From positions 1-64,000 of the forward strand of contig NZ_JARXWB010000013.1 in NCBI RefSeq assembly GCF_029892425.1: DNA of 64,000 nucleotides, given 5' to 3'. Positions 51,801-59,943 of the stretch are shown here, in pieces (positions within the stretch are counted from its first letter, which is position 1; every line of letters begins with the position of its first letter). The DNA comes from Bradyrhizobium sp. BR13661. Lineage in GTDB: Bacteria > Pseudomonadota > Alphaproteobacteria > Rhizobiales > Xanthobacteraceae. A program made the translations under genes and the position numbers. Under the pieces are notes generated by a model. That model searched no databases. It saw nothing but the letters and a program-made list of their open reading frames with translations, and was not told where the DNA came from.

Positions 51801-53084
51801 TTACTTGGCCAGCAGATCTTCCCGGGCAAGGATCTTGTCGCTCTCCTCCGCCGCCGATTTCAGGAAAGCGTCGATGGCGGCATCGTTTCCAACCAGCGAT
51901 TTATCGGTGAAGGCCTTCTCGAGCCGCGCCGCCAGCCGCGTGAGAATTTCGCTGGCCGGACTGATCGCGGGAACTGTGAAGAAGACGTAGTCGGCGGGGG
52001 TGTTCACGAACGCGCCGAGCTGAGGGATCTTGCTGATGACGGCGGAGTAGTCGAGCCCCTTGCGATTGGGTACCCACGCCATGTTCTCGACCAGCCACAG
52101 CAGATTCTCCGGCGCGTTGGCCTTCTGAACGAAATCCCAGGCGATCTGGCTCTTCGGTCCCTTGTTGGGGACGTAAAGGTCGACGGGGACCATCAGTGTT
52201 CCCTTCGGCAACGGGGCCGTCGCATATTTGAGGCCAGGCGCCTTCTTGGCAACGTCGCCGATCACCCAGGACTCGCGGATGAACATCGCGGTCTGACCGA
52301 GCTCGAAGGCCTCGGCATCTGCCTTCATCTCGGGCGACACCGTCCGATAGGCCACGACGTTGTCGAGATATAGCTTGAGCGCATTGCGGCCGGCTTCGCT
52401 TGCATAGGCCGCGCGCCACTTCCCGCCCTTTTCCTCAAGCAGCGTTCCGCCGAAATTATAGAGGATCGTCCAGTACTTCTCGGCGATCCCGGAGCCGCCG
52501 CCGCTGAGGCGAAGACTCCAGCCGCTGACCGTCGGCGCGCCGGAGGCATCGCGCTGCACCAGCTTCTGCGCATAGGCCGTGTACTCTGCCATCGTCTTGG
52601 GCGGCGCCGTGAGCCCGGCCTTGGCAAACATGTCGGTGTTGTAGAACAGCGCGCCCTGCCCCTGGAACAACGGAACGCCGTAGATCTTGCCGTCGTAGGA
52701 GGCGGTCTTCACGCGCGTCATGTCGTAATTGGCTTTGACGAAATCGACGATCGAGGCCGGCGGCTCCGGAATGAGGCCCGCCTCCAGATAGCGCGCCGCC
52801 TCGACCTCCATCTCGATCACGTCACCTGCCGCGCCTGAAGGAAGCGATAGCGCCAGCCGCTTCTCATGCTCACGCAAGGCGATGGCTTCGACGCTGATTT
52901 CGAGATCGGGATACTTCGCCTTCAGCTGATCTCCGACACGCTTGTAGAACGGCGCGAGGTCAGGCCAGCCGCTCCAGATGGTCAGCTTCTCCGCCGACGC
53001 CGACGAGGCCAGCATTGGCACGGCGACAGCCACCGCCAGCAACCTGGCCGCTGACAGCCAGACGGATTTCGCAATGAAGGCCAT
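51801..53084 (-). CDS. extracellular sugar-binding protein of ABC transporter
   Basis: A 427-residue exported binding protein (SBP_bac_1 type). Start at 53084 gives a signal peptide to about residue 31 (VPMLASSASAEK). The mature protein starts KLTIWSGWPDLAPFYKRV; typical sugar-binding parts are IYGVPLFQGQGALFYNTDMFAKAGL and AMFIRESWVIGDV. The neighbouring amino-sugar genes suggest N-acetylglucosamine, glucosamine or an oligomer as ligand. The promoter has TTGACA directly followed by the LacI-type operator. First gene of the minus-strand transport operon. Confidence 0.9.
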   Translation of the reverse strand: MAFIAKSVWLSAARLLAVAVAVPMLASSASAEKLTIWSGWPDLAPFYKRVGDQLKAKYPDLEISVEAIALREHEKRLALSLPSGAAGDVIEMEVEAARYLEAGLIPEPPASIVDFVKANYDMTRVKTASYDGKIYGVPLFQGQGALFYNTDMFAKAGLTAPPKTMAEYTAYAQKLVQRDASGAPTVSGWSLRLSGGGSGIAEKYWTILYNFGGTLLEEKGGKWRAAYASEAGRNALKLYLDNVVAYRTVSPEMKADAEAFELGQTAMFIRESWVIGDVAKKAPGLKYATAPLPKGTLMVPVDLYVPNKGPKSQIAWDFVQKANAPENLLWLVENMAWVPNRKGLDYSAVISKIPQLGAFVNTPADYVFFTVPAISPASEILTRLAARLEKAFTDKSLVGNDAAIDAFLKSAAEESDKILAREDLLAK

Positions 53085-53127
53085 GTCCCCGCTCCCAGAA
53101 CTTTCTAAATTCCAGCCAAAAGCTGTC

Positions 53128-53148
53128 ATGCAACCGGTTGCGTGTCAA
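53128..53148 (-). promoter_or_regulatory. promoter with LacI-family operator for the sugar transport operon
   Basis: On the minus strand a TTGACA box (53148-53143) is followed at once by the palindrome ACGCAACCGGTTGCAT (53143-53128), core GCAACCGGTTGC, 44 bp upstream of the binding-protein ATG. The same arrangement occurs at the nagB promoter. Central CG and flanking TGCAACC/GGTTGC fit LacI-family operators. Confidence 0.75.
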
Positions 53149-53189
53149 TTGCGATCCGTTGCCGCTTTGGAAGGCTTGTGACCAAATCC

Positions 53190-54257
53190 TCAGCGGCTTT
53201 TCCGCCTTGCGGGCGCCGGACCCGTGCTCGCGCGAACGACGAGATGAGAGTTGAGCTTGTGGCGGATCTCGCCCGATGCGCCGCCATTCATCTGGCTCAG
53301 CAGGAGGCCGACCGCAACGTCGCCTGCGTCGGCGCAGCGCGCCGAGACTGTGGTGAGCGGCGGGTAAGTGGTCTCACCGAGCACATCATCGCAGCCGACC
53401 ACGCTGAATGATCTGGGCACATCGACGTCGAGGGCCGCTAGCCCCGCCAGCAGGCCCTGGGCAACGAGGTCGTCGAACGCAATCGCTGCGGTCACTCCGC
53501 TTGCGACAATGGGCGCGGCTGCGAGACGGCCGGTGCCGTAGGATGGCGGACGCGCCGGAATGGCGATCACCTTGAGCCCGCGTTTCGCCGCCTCCTTCCG
53601 GACCGCATTGCGCCGTTGCTGGTTGGACCATGACGTGGTGGGGCCGCTGACATAGGCGATGTGCCGATGCCCGAGTTCGGCCAGATGCGCGATCGCCGCT
53701 TCAACGCCGGGCGCCGTGTCGATCAAGACCCGCGTAATTCCCTCGATATCGCGATTGATCAGCACCAGTGGCCGGCGCGCCGCATAGATCCGAATTTGCG
53801 CTTCGTCCAACCGCGAAGAGGCGAGAACGAGGCCCTCGACCTGCCCGATGAAACGACCGAGCAGCAATTCCTCGCGGGCGGGATCCTCGTCCGAATTACC
53901 GAGAAAAACACAGAGTCCAGCCTTGTCGGCATGAAGCTGGGCGGCCCTGATCATCGGCGGAAAGAACGGGTTCGCAACGTCGGAGACGATGAGCGCGACG
54001 TTGCCGTGCCGACCGGTCGAGAGTGCGCGAGCCACCTGGTTGGGGACATAGCCGAGCTTGTCAGCGACCGCCTTGACGCGCCGGACGGTCTCCTCGCTCA
54101 GCATGCCCGGTCGCGTGAAGGCGCGCGATACGGTCGCGCGCGAGACCCCGGAGACTTTCGCGACCTGGCTTATGGTCGGCGCGATCCCCGAGCGCTGCTC
54201 CCTGCCATCGCGTTTCACCCGGGGCGTCTCCTGTGCGGGGTCTCGGAAGCTACACAT
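53190..54257 (-). CDS. LacI-family transcriptional regulator of the amino-sugar cluster
   Basis: A 355-residue repressor. Residues 1-25 are a loose start; the helix-turn-helix with hinge is at about 26-85 (PTISQVAKVSGVSRATVSRAFTRPG, then LGYVPNQVARALSTGR). The ligand domain has VALIVSDVANPFFPPMI and the VSGPTTSWSNQQRR segment. The start at 54257 is the Met before CSFRDPAQ; longer frames cross the operator region. The gene is between the two operators it most likely binds, each sitting directly after a TTGACA box, and divergent from nagB. The inducer is probably an amino-sugar phosphate. Confidence 0.88.
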   Translation of the reverse strand: MCSFRDPAQETPRVKRDGREQRSGIAPTISQVAKVSGVSRATVSRAFTRPGMLSEETVRRVKAVADKLGYVPNQVARALSTGRHGNVALIVSDVANPFFPPMIRAAQLHADKAGLCVFLGNSDEDPAREELLLGRFIGQVEGLVLASSRLDEAQIRIYAARRPLVLINRDIEGITRVLIDTAPGVEAAIAHLAELGHRHIAYVSGPTTSWSNQQRRNAVRKEAAKRGLKVIAIPARPPSYGTGRLAAAPIVASGVTAAIAFDDLVAQGLLAGLAALDVDVPRSFSVVGCDDVLGETTYPPLTTVSARCADAGDVAVGLLLSQMNGGASGEIRHKLNSHLVVRASTGPAPARRKSR

Positions 54258-54284
54258 GCCTTGAATCGCCGTCGGGGCGCAAGC

Positions 54285-54305
54285 TTGACATGCAACCGAT
54301 TGCAT
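54285..54305 (+). promoter_or_regulatory. nagB promoter with LacI-family operator
   Basis: TTGACA (54285-54290) runs straight into ATGCAACCGATTGCAT (54290-54305), an almost perfect palindrome with one central change from the transport-operon copy. It is 53 bp before the nagB ATG and 28 bp from the LacI start on the other strand, so it could control both. Operator placement between the -35 and -10 boxes is a classic repression geometry. Confidence 0.78.
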
Positions 54306-54357
54306 TACATCCTTGATCCCACGGACTGACAGGCCCCGACGAGAACCACGGATCAAC

Positions 54358-55143
54358 ATGACGGCTTCGGGCGCTCCGGAAATCGCGGTAACAAGGATCG
54401 CGACATCAGAGACGCGGGACGCGATGGGCCGGGCTGCCGCGCACGATATCGCTGCCGCGTTGCGCGACCGCCTCGCGCGGCAACATCGCGTGAGGATGGT
54501 GTTCGCCGCCGCTCCAAGCCAGGCAGAGATGCTGGATGCGCTTGCCAGCGAGCGCGATATCGATTGGCGAGGCGTCACCGCCTTCCACATGGACGAATAT
54601 CTCGGGCTTCCCTCGCACGCGCCAGAGCGCTTCGGCGCCTGGCTGACCCGTCATTTCTTCTCGCGCATTCCCTTGGGCGCCGTCCACGTGATCGGACAAG
54701 AGCCGGATGCGGACCGCGAAACGGCGCGCTATGCGGCGCTTCTGGCCGAGGCCCCCATCGACATCGTGTGCCTCGGCATCGGCGTCAACGGGCATCTGGC
54801 GTTCAACGATCCACCCGTCGCGGATCTGCATGACGCGAAGCAGGTCAAGGTCGTCGAGCTCGATGCGATCTGCCGTCGGCAGCAGGTCGACGACAAGTGC
54901 TTTGCGACGCTGGACGACGTCCCGACCCACGCGATTACGTTGACGATCCCCCGGCTGCTGGATGCTCGTCAGCTCTTTTGTGTGGTGCCCGGTGCGACCA
55001 AGCGAGCCGCGGTCGAACAATCCCTGTACGGTCCGATCGGCGCGGCCTGTCCTGCCAGCGCATTGCGGACGCATCCGCGATGCACGCTGTATCTCGACCG
55101 CGATTCCGCACCGCCACGGCTGCAAGCGCCGGCACGCGCATGA
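54358..55143 (+). CDS. nagB: glucosamine-6-phosphate deaminase NagB
   Basis: A 261-residue isomerase-deaminase making fructose-6-phosphate and ammonia from glucosamine-6-phosphate. Catalytic segments are TAFHMDEYLGLPSHAPERFG and CLGIGVNGHLAFNDPP, matching the Asp, His and Asn regions of NagB; the late part has VPTHAITLTIPRLLDARQLF. The start at 54358 gives the expected length. It overlaps nagA by ATGA (55140-55143). NagB usually receives product from NagA, both encoded here, so imported N-acetyl amino sugar can enter glycolysis once phosphorylated; a kinase is not in the window. Confidence 0.9.
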   Translation: MTASGAPEIAVTRIATSETRDAMGRAAAHDIAAALRDRLARQHRVRMVFAAAPSQAEMLDALASERDIDWRGVTAFHMDEYLGLPSHAPERFGAWLTRHFFSRIPLGAVHVIGQEPDADRETARYAALLAEAPIDIVCLGIGVNGHLAFNDPPVADLHDAKQVKVVELDAICRRQQVDDKCFATLDDVPTHAITLTIPRLLDARQLFCVVPGATKRAAVEQSLYGPIGAACPASALRTHPRCTLYLDRDSAPPRLQAPARA

Positions 55144-56318
55144 GCAGCGTGACGACATCAGTCTCGGGCCGCGACCCCGAGACCGGGAAACCTCATACGA
55201 TCACCGTTGCGAATGGCCGTATTTCGGGCATCGCTCCCGGCGGTCGGGACGACGGGCATTGGTTGTCGCTCGGACTGTTCGATTTGCAACTGAACGGCTT
55301 TGGCGGCCACGACCTCAACGGCGGCACCGATCCGCAGACGGTTCGCGATCTCGCTTTGGCCGTCCATGGCAGCGGCGTATCGCGCTTTGCGCCGACGCTG
55401 ATCACGGCTTCGCGCGCTGCGCTCATCGATGCCTTGAAGGCGATCGCGCAGGCGCGCGACAGCGATCCGCTGGTCAGGCACGCGATCCCCTTCGTCCATG
55501 TTGAAGGACCCCATATCGCGGCCGAGGATGGTCCGCGCGGCGCGCATCCCGCCGAACATGTCAGGCCGCCCGATCTCGATGAGTTCGACGCCTGGCAAGC
55601 GGCCTGCGGAAACCTCGTTGGCCTCGTGACCTTGTCACCGCACTGGCCGGAGACATCAGACTATGTGCGGGGGCTTCGCTCGCGCAACGTTCATGTTGCG
55701 CTTGGCCACACCAACGCCACGCCGGCCGAGATCTCCGCCGCAGCCGAGGCCGGTGCCATCTTGTCGACGCATCTCGGCAACGGCATCGCAGCGCAGCTGC
55801 CGCGGCATCCGAACCCGATCTGGACGCAATTGGCGGAAAGCAGGCTCCGGGCGAGCTTTATCGCCGATGGCCACCATCTTCCGTCCGAGACCTTCAAGGC
55901 CATGCTGCGCGCAAAGGGCCTTGAGCGATCCATGCTCGTTTCGGACGCCGTCGCGCTCGCAGGATGTCCGCCGGCGATCTACGACATGCCTGTGGGAGGA
56001 CGCGTGGAGCTGAAGGCGAACGGCCGGCTGGAAGTGATGGGCACACCGTTTCTGGCGGGAGCGGCGGCCAGCCTGGCGTTCGGGATCGCGACGGCGAAAC
56101 GAATGGCTGGATTGACGCTGGCCGAGGCATTGCGGCTGGCGACGATCAATCCCCGCGCACCATTCGGCCTGCCAGCTCTGACCGTGGGAGCACCCGCCGA
56201 TCTGCTTCGATTTCGTCTCGGCGATGATGGGTCCATCATCCCCGAGACCACCTTTGTTGCCGGTCAACCCTTTCCGGCCAAGCCTTTTCCTAACAAGCCT
56301 TTTCCTAACAAGCCTTGA
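55140..56318 (+). CDS. nagA: N-acetylglucosamine-6-phosphate deacetylase NagA
   Basis: A 392-residue amidohydrolase. The metal-binding and catalytic parts are DLQLNGFGGHDLNGG, FVHVEGPHIAAEDGPRGAHP, ALGHTNATPAEISAA, LSTHLGNGIAAQLPRHPNP and LVSDAVALAG (catalytic Asp). It removes acetate from N-acetylglucosamine-6-phosphate before NagB. Start at 55140 overlaps nagB. The C-terminus is odd: it ends in three units of PFP-x-KP made by 15-bp tandem repeats, an extension without counterpart in the family that probably arose by slippage. Confidence 0.9.
   Translation: MSSVTTSVSGRDPETGKPHTITVANGRISGIAPGGRDDGHWLSLGLFDLQLNGFGGHDLNGGTDPQTVRDLALAVHGSGVSRFAPTLITASRAALIDALKAIAQARDSDPLVRHAIPFVHVEGPHIAAEDGPRGAHPAEHVRPPDLDEFDAWQAACGNLVGLVTLSPHWPETSDYVRGLRSRNVHVALGHTNATPAEISAAAEAGAILSTHLGNGIAAQLPRHPNPIWTQLAESRLRASFIADGHHLPSETFKAMLRAKGLERSMLVSDAVALAGCPPAIYDMPVGGRVELKANGRLEVMGTPFLAGAAASLAFGIATAKRMAGLTLAEALRLATINPRAPFGLPALTVGAPADLLRFRLGDDGSIIPETTFVAGQPFPAKPFPNKPFPNKP
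56267..56315 (+). repeat. 15-bp tandem repeats at the 3' end of nagA
   Basis: Three units, CCTTTTCCGGCCAAG, CCTTTTCCTAACAAG and CCTTTTCCTAACAAG, lie end to end just before the nagA stop and encode PFPAK, PFPNK, PFPNK. The last two are identical. Unit number may vary between strains. Confidence 0.85.
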
Positions 56319-56327
56319 GGAATTGAG

Positions 56328-57362
56328 ATGAGCCAACTACGCATCGGGTTGGTCGGTCCAGGCGCTATCGGAGAAATCCACGCCCGCGCAATCAGGGCAC
56401 TCGACGAGACTGTCCTGGCCGCCGTCGCTGGCGGCACGCCCGATCAGATCGCCGCGTGCATCGACGGCGAACCTGTTCCGACATTTGCGACCACCGATGC
56501 CATGCTCGCCGGTGCAGAGATCGACGCGGTCGTGATCTGCACCCCCAGCGGGGCGCATCACGACGCTGCCCTCGCGGCCATCAAGTCCGGGCGACATGTG
56601 CTCGTCGAGAAGCCGCTTTGCGTCGATCCGACTGAAGCCGCATCGCTGGTCCGTGCTGCCGAAAGCTCGCGGCTGACTTGCGGCGTGGTCTCGCAGCGCC
56701 GGCTTGAACCACAACACCAGGCGATCAAGAAGCTGCTCGACGAGGGTCGCCTCGGACAGCCGCGCCTGATCGAAGCGGCGATCCACTGGTATCGCTCCGA
56801 CGCCTATTATGCGGAGAAGCCATGGCGCGTTGAAGCCGGTCACGGCGGCGGCTCGCTCTTCAACCAGGGCGTCCACAATCTAGACCTGATGCTTTGGCTG
56901 TTCGGACCGGTGGCGAGCGTTCAAGGCAAGACGGCGACACTCGGACACGCACACGCGATCGAGGACACGACGGCGGCCTTGCTTTCCTTCGCATCCGGCA
57001 CCCTGGGCGTGATCGTGACGAGCACGGCGCTTCCGCCGGGACGACCCGCCATGCTGCGCCTGTTCACGGATCGCGGCAGCTGCGAGCTCGCGCACGACAA
57101 CATCGTGCGTTGGGATTTCCCTGGTGTCGCGCAGCCGGAGAGCGCGACGGGACCGGGAAGCGCCGCCAACGATCCCAAGGCCATCGGCATCGAGGGGCAT
57201 ATCGCGCAATGGCGTGACTTTGCCGCGGCGGTCCGGGACCGACGGGCGCCCGCCGTTCCGTTCAGGGATGGGTTCGAGGCGACGCGCGTGGTCACCGCCA
57301 TCTATCGCTCGGCCGCGGAAGGCCGGGCCGTCACCCCCAACGACATCTCGCCGCTGGTGTAG
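56328..57362 (+). CDS. Gfo/Idh/MocA-family oxidoreductase 1
   Basis: A 344-residue NAD(P)-dependent sugar or inositol dehydrogenase-like protein. Rossmann start LRIGLVGPGAIGEIHARAIRAL; catalytic motif HVLVEKPLCVDPTEA (EKP); second domain with GGGSLFNQGVHNLDLMLWLFG holding the conserved His. GAGGAATTGAG before the ATG is a good ribosome site. Ten bp after nagA. Probably oxidises an amino-sugar or related sugar handled by the cluster; substrate not known. Confidence 0.9.
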   Translation: MSQLRIGLVGPGAIGEIHARAIRALDETVLAAVAGGTPDQIAACIDGEPVPTFATTDAMLAGAEIDAVVICTPSGAHHDAALAAIKSGRHVLVEKPLCVDPTEAASLVRAAESSRLTCGVVSQRRLEPQHQAIKKLLDEGRLGQPRLIEAAIHWYRSDAYYAEKPWRVEAGHGGGSLFNQGVHNLDLMLWLFGPVASVQGKTATLGHAHAIEDTTAALLSFASGTLGVIVTSTALPPGRPAMLRLFTDRGSCELAHDNIVRWDFPGVAQPESATGPGSAANDPKAIGIEGHIAQWRDFAAAVRDRRAPAVPFRDGFEATRVVTAIYRSAAEGRAVTPNDISPLV

Positions 57363-57366
57363 CCCG

Positions 57367-58377
57367 ATGGCCGGCAAAGCCTCTTCAACGCTCGATATCG
57401 CGATCATAGGTGCGGCCCATCCGCACGTCGAATACGTGCTCTCGGAGATCGCCGTCAGGTCCGATGTCAGGATCGCGGCGGTCGCCGATCACGACGCCGC
57501 GCGCCTTGCCGAGCTCGAGCGACGCACGCAGGCGCCCGGCTACGTCGACCCGATCGCACTTTTGGACGCGCACAAGGTCGAGGCCGTGGCTGTTTTCAAC
57601 GAGTTCGGTCTCAGAGCTCCTGTTGTCGCCGAACTGCTGCGCCGGGATATTTTTGCGATCGTCGACAAGCCGATGGCGGTGACGCTTCCGCAGCTCGCGC
57701 TGATCGAGGACGCCCTGGCTGGGCGCGAGTTGCTGACGCTTCTGCTCGAGAAGCGCTTTTATCCCGTGACGCTCGCGCTGCGCTCGGTTCTCGACAGCGG
57801 CGAGCTGGGCGACATCGTCTCGATCAGCTCGACCGGGCCGCACAAACTGGTTCCGAGCCGTCGTCCGGCGTGGATGTTCGAACCGTCCACCTATGGCGGC
57901 ATTCTCGCCGACCTGACGGTCCACGACATTGACCTGTCGCTTTGGCTGACGGGATATACCAGCGGGACGATCAACGGCTGGATCTCGCCCACCCCGGCGG
58001 CCGGCACGACGAACTTCCCCGCTCTGGGACGCGCCATCCTCGCCTGCGACAACGGCCCGCAATTTTCGATCGAAGTCGACTGGATCCAGCCCGAAGCTTC
58101 TCCCCGCCATGGCGACTATGCCATGCGGATATCGGGTACCCGCGGACGAGCCGACGTTCTCTTCGCCGAGAACAGGCTTCTCGTCGAAACAGCAACACGA
58201 CCGAAACGTGAGGTCGACCTTCCCTCCGGCGGCTCGCCTGCCGGCTTCGTTTTCGATCATCTTGCTCGCGGAACGCCCCTGCAAATTTCAACGAAGGACG
58301 CCCTGCGCGCCACACGCATCGCCATCCTTGCCGAGGAAAGCGCCAAGCAAGGGGGCGTCCCGCAACGATGGGGCTGA
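57367..58377 (+). CDS. Gfo/Idh/MocA-family oxidoreductase 2
   Basis: A 336-residue member of the same family as the preceding gene but distant from it. Nucleotide region LDIAIIGAAHPHVEYVLSEIA; the catalytic motif reads AIVDKPMAVTLPQ (DKP for EKP), so the acid is shortened; second-domain motif GGILADLTVHDIDLSLWLTG. It starts 4 bp after the first oxidoreductase gene. Two such genes in one catabolic operon suggest consecutive or epimerising redox steps on a sugar. The downstream region contains no more cluster genes. Confidence 0.87.
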   Translation: MAGKASSTLDIAIIGAAHPHVEYVLSEIAVRSDVRIAAVADHDAARLAELERRTQAPGYVDPIALLDAHKVEAVAVFNEFGLRAPVVAELLRRDIFAIVDKPMAVTLPQLALIEDALAGRELLTLLLEKRFYPVTLALRSVLDSGELGDIVSISSTGPHKLVPSRRPAWMFEPSTYGGILADLTVHDIDLSLWLTGYTSGTINGWISPTPAAGTTNFPALGRAILACDNGPQFSIEVDWIQPEASPRHGDYAMRISGTRGRADVLFAENRLLVETATRPKREVDLPSGGSPAGFVFDHLARGTPLQISTKDALRATRIAILAEESAKQGGVPQRWG

Positions 58378-58811
58378 AGCTGCAGGCCAACCGATCCTAC
58401 AGCTCGCGCAATCCCGCAAATTCGCGAGACGCTGGCGCCAACTGGGTGATCGCGACGCGGCCTATCGGCTCGTCACAAGCATATCTTCACTGCGCGCCAG
58501 TTGACGGATGAGCCTCCAACACTGGAGACACTCGCGGCGGAATATGCAGTGTCCCGCGAGCGTGTCCGCCAAATAGAGCAACGAGCATTCGATAAGATAA
58601 AGTTAGCTATGCACATAGCCGACAGTTCTTCGAAAGCGTCGAAATCGAACGTATAACGACTAGCTTTCGGTCGAGACTCATTGGTGGCCCATCAATGGCG
58701 TATTGAGTTTTCGCTGATGCCATCATCCATTTTCAGCTCGCTCGGCCGATTAGGGCAACAGACGAGCAATTGGGCATGGCGAGCGAAATATCGCATTCTG
58801 CCGACGGGCCT
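58378..58811. other. 434-bp region with an rpoH remnant and no intact gene
   Basis: The space between the second oxidoreductase and the TetR-like gene contains only the sigma-factor remnant (58450-58656). The bases after it (58657-58811) show nothing I can name. The lower GC content of this stretch, compared with the genes before it, suggests older degraded or transferred DNA. Confidence 0.5.
58450..58656 (+). pseudogene. rpoH remnant: region 4 of an RpoH-type sigma factor
   Basis: In the frame from 58450 to the TAA at 58654-58656 the translation reads LSARHKHIFTARQLTDEP, then PTLETLAAEYAVSRERVRQI and EQRAFDKIKLAM, the C-terminal -35-recognition domain of alphaproteobacterial RpoH-type sigma factors. 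The frame closes upstream with a TGA at 58447 and has no other RpoH regions. Only 68 codons remain of about 290. A start at TTG 58501 could still yield a 51-residue DNA-binding fragment, but no ribosome site is evident. Confidence 0.75.
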
Positions 58812-59351
58812 CTAACATTTGTACTCGACACGCAGACCCGCGATAAAGACATCCAGTGCCAGCTCATACGCTTCATCGTAGGGATATGTATGAGAGAATG
58901 AGCCCATGAACTCGTGCAGGGCAAACCCGCGAGCCAGGCATCGGAGAATGTGCAGAGCATCATCGCCTGTTTGACCATAGAGGTTGCAATCAGCGAACAC
59001 CGCGACCATGAACTCCTGGAGCTCTTGATAAGCCCGACGCCATTCCGGGCATTCGGTTACAGGTGCACGAAAAGTTGCTGCGGCGAGTCCAGGGTGTTCG
59101 ACCGCAAACCGGCGCATTTCAGTGGCGACTGCCCTGAGTGCCGAAAACGACAATTTTCCGTTCCGCGCGCTTTCGAGCCGACCCAACAAATTCCGGCACG
59201 ACTTGATCGCGAAGAAGCGCCGGATCTCTGGAATGCTGGTGCGTGGCTCACCCGAGGCCAGCTCCAATTCGGCCGCAATGTCGTCCGCGAGTCGCTTATC
59301 CCAGTTCGAGGCTAGGATTTCATTGATCGAGAAGTCGTGCGGGTGCCTCAT
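58812..59351 (-). CDS. TetR-like protein with WHG domain and degenerate DNA-binding part
   Basis: A 179-residue protein (start at the Met before RHPHDFSINE; an upstream Met at 59408 is possible). The C-terminal two thirds match the WHG ligand domain of TetR regulators: LRAVATEMRRFAVEHPGLAAATFRAP, and HILRCLARGFALHEFMGSFSHTYPYDEAYELALDVFIAGL. The N-terminus keeps only a shortened echo of the helix-turn-helix (RTSIPEIRRFFAIKS) and lacks the usual following LY-x-H helix. DNA binding is therefore doubtful. It overlaps the PilZ-like gene by 32 bp. Confidence 0.55.
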   Translation of the reverse strand: MRHPHDFSINEILASNWDKRLADDIAAELELASGEPRTSIPEIRRFFAIKSCRNLLGRLESARNGKLSFSALRAVATEMRRFAVEHPGLAAATFRAPVTECPEWRRAYQELQEFMVAVFADCNLYGQTGDDALHILRCLARGFALHEFMGSFSHTYPYDEAYELALDVFIAGLRVEYKC

Positions 59352-59769
59352 CGAGCGGATTCCTTTCCAGTGCGAAGCAAGGCGGCTGCCGTTCATAGCT
59401 GACTTCAAGTTGGTTTCCGCGGACCCAGACCCGCTTACATCGTCGAAATACCGGCTTCGGGCTGGACACGAAAATGAGAAAGAAACTGGTCAGGTCTTTC
59501 GGATTCTCAGTGGCCAGCCGCGCTCCACCATCCCAGACACTTAAGACTTGGCAACCAGTCGACCATGACTCATCAAGAGCGATGCACTGCGCCTCGAGCG
59601 GATGACTGAACGTGACCCTTTTGGGTTCAGTGCGAAGCGGGGGAAAACCGAAAGTGTGAGCTCTGCGCTTCTTGCGATCCGCTTTGGTCGATTGCCCTGG
59701 AGCCATCGAATGCGGCTCTTCCTTCAGCTGTTGCTGAGTGCCTTCGAGATCTGAGCTGTTCATCATCAT
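59320..59769 (-). CDS. PilZ-like protein
   Basis: A protein of about 149 residues. From about residue 45 it resembles a PilZ domain: FSHPLEAQCIALDESWSTGCQVLSVWDGGARLAT, then FFLIFVSSPKPVFRRCKRVWVRGNQLEVSYE, the strand pattern common in short rhizobial PilZ proteins. The RxxxR motif that holds cyclic di-GMP is only partly matched (the KRRAHTF region before it), so ligand binding is uncertain. Several Met codons (59784, 59769, 59763) could be the start. Its end overlaps the TetR-like gene. Confidence 0.5.
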   Translation of the reverse strand: MMMNSSDLEGTQQQLKEEPHSMAPGQSTKADRKKRRAHTFGFPPLRTEPKRVTFSHPLEAQCIALDESWSTGCQVLSVWDGGARLATENPKDLTSFFLIFVSSPKPVFRRCKRVWVRGNQLEVSYERQPPCFALERNPLDEAPARLLDQ

Positions 59770-59943
59770 CGTTGCACGGTGCACGTATTTTTGCGGGGCT
59801 GCGGTGGGTACTTTCTGTCGGTATTTCTTCGGTAGTGCCCTGATGTCAAAACTTTAATAGGCCGAGCATAAGCCGATCTCCACATCAGCGTTCGGTCGAA
59901 TCGGCGCCATTGATCGGCTAGACCACGGTAAAGGATTTGCTAC

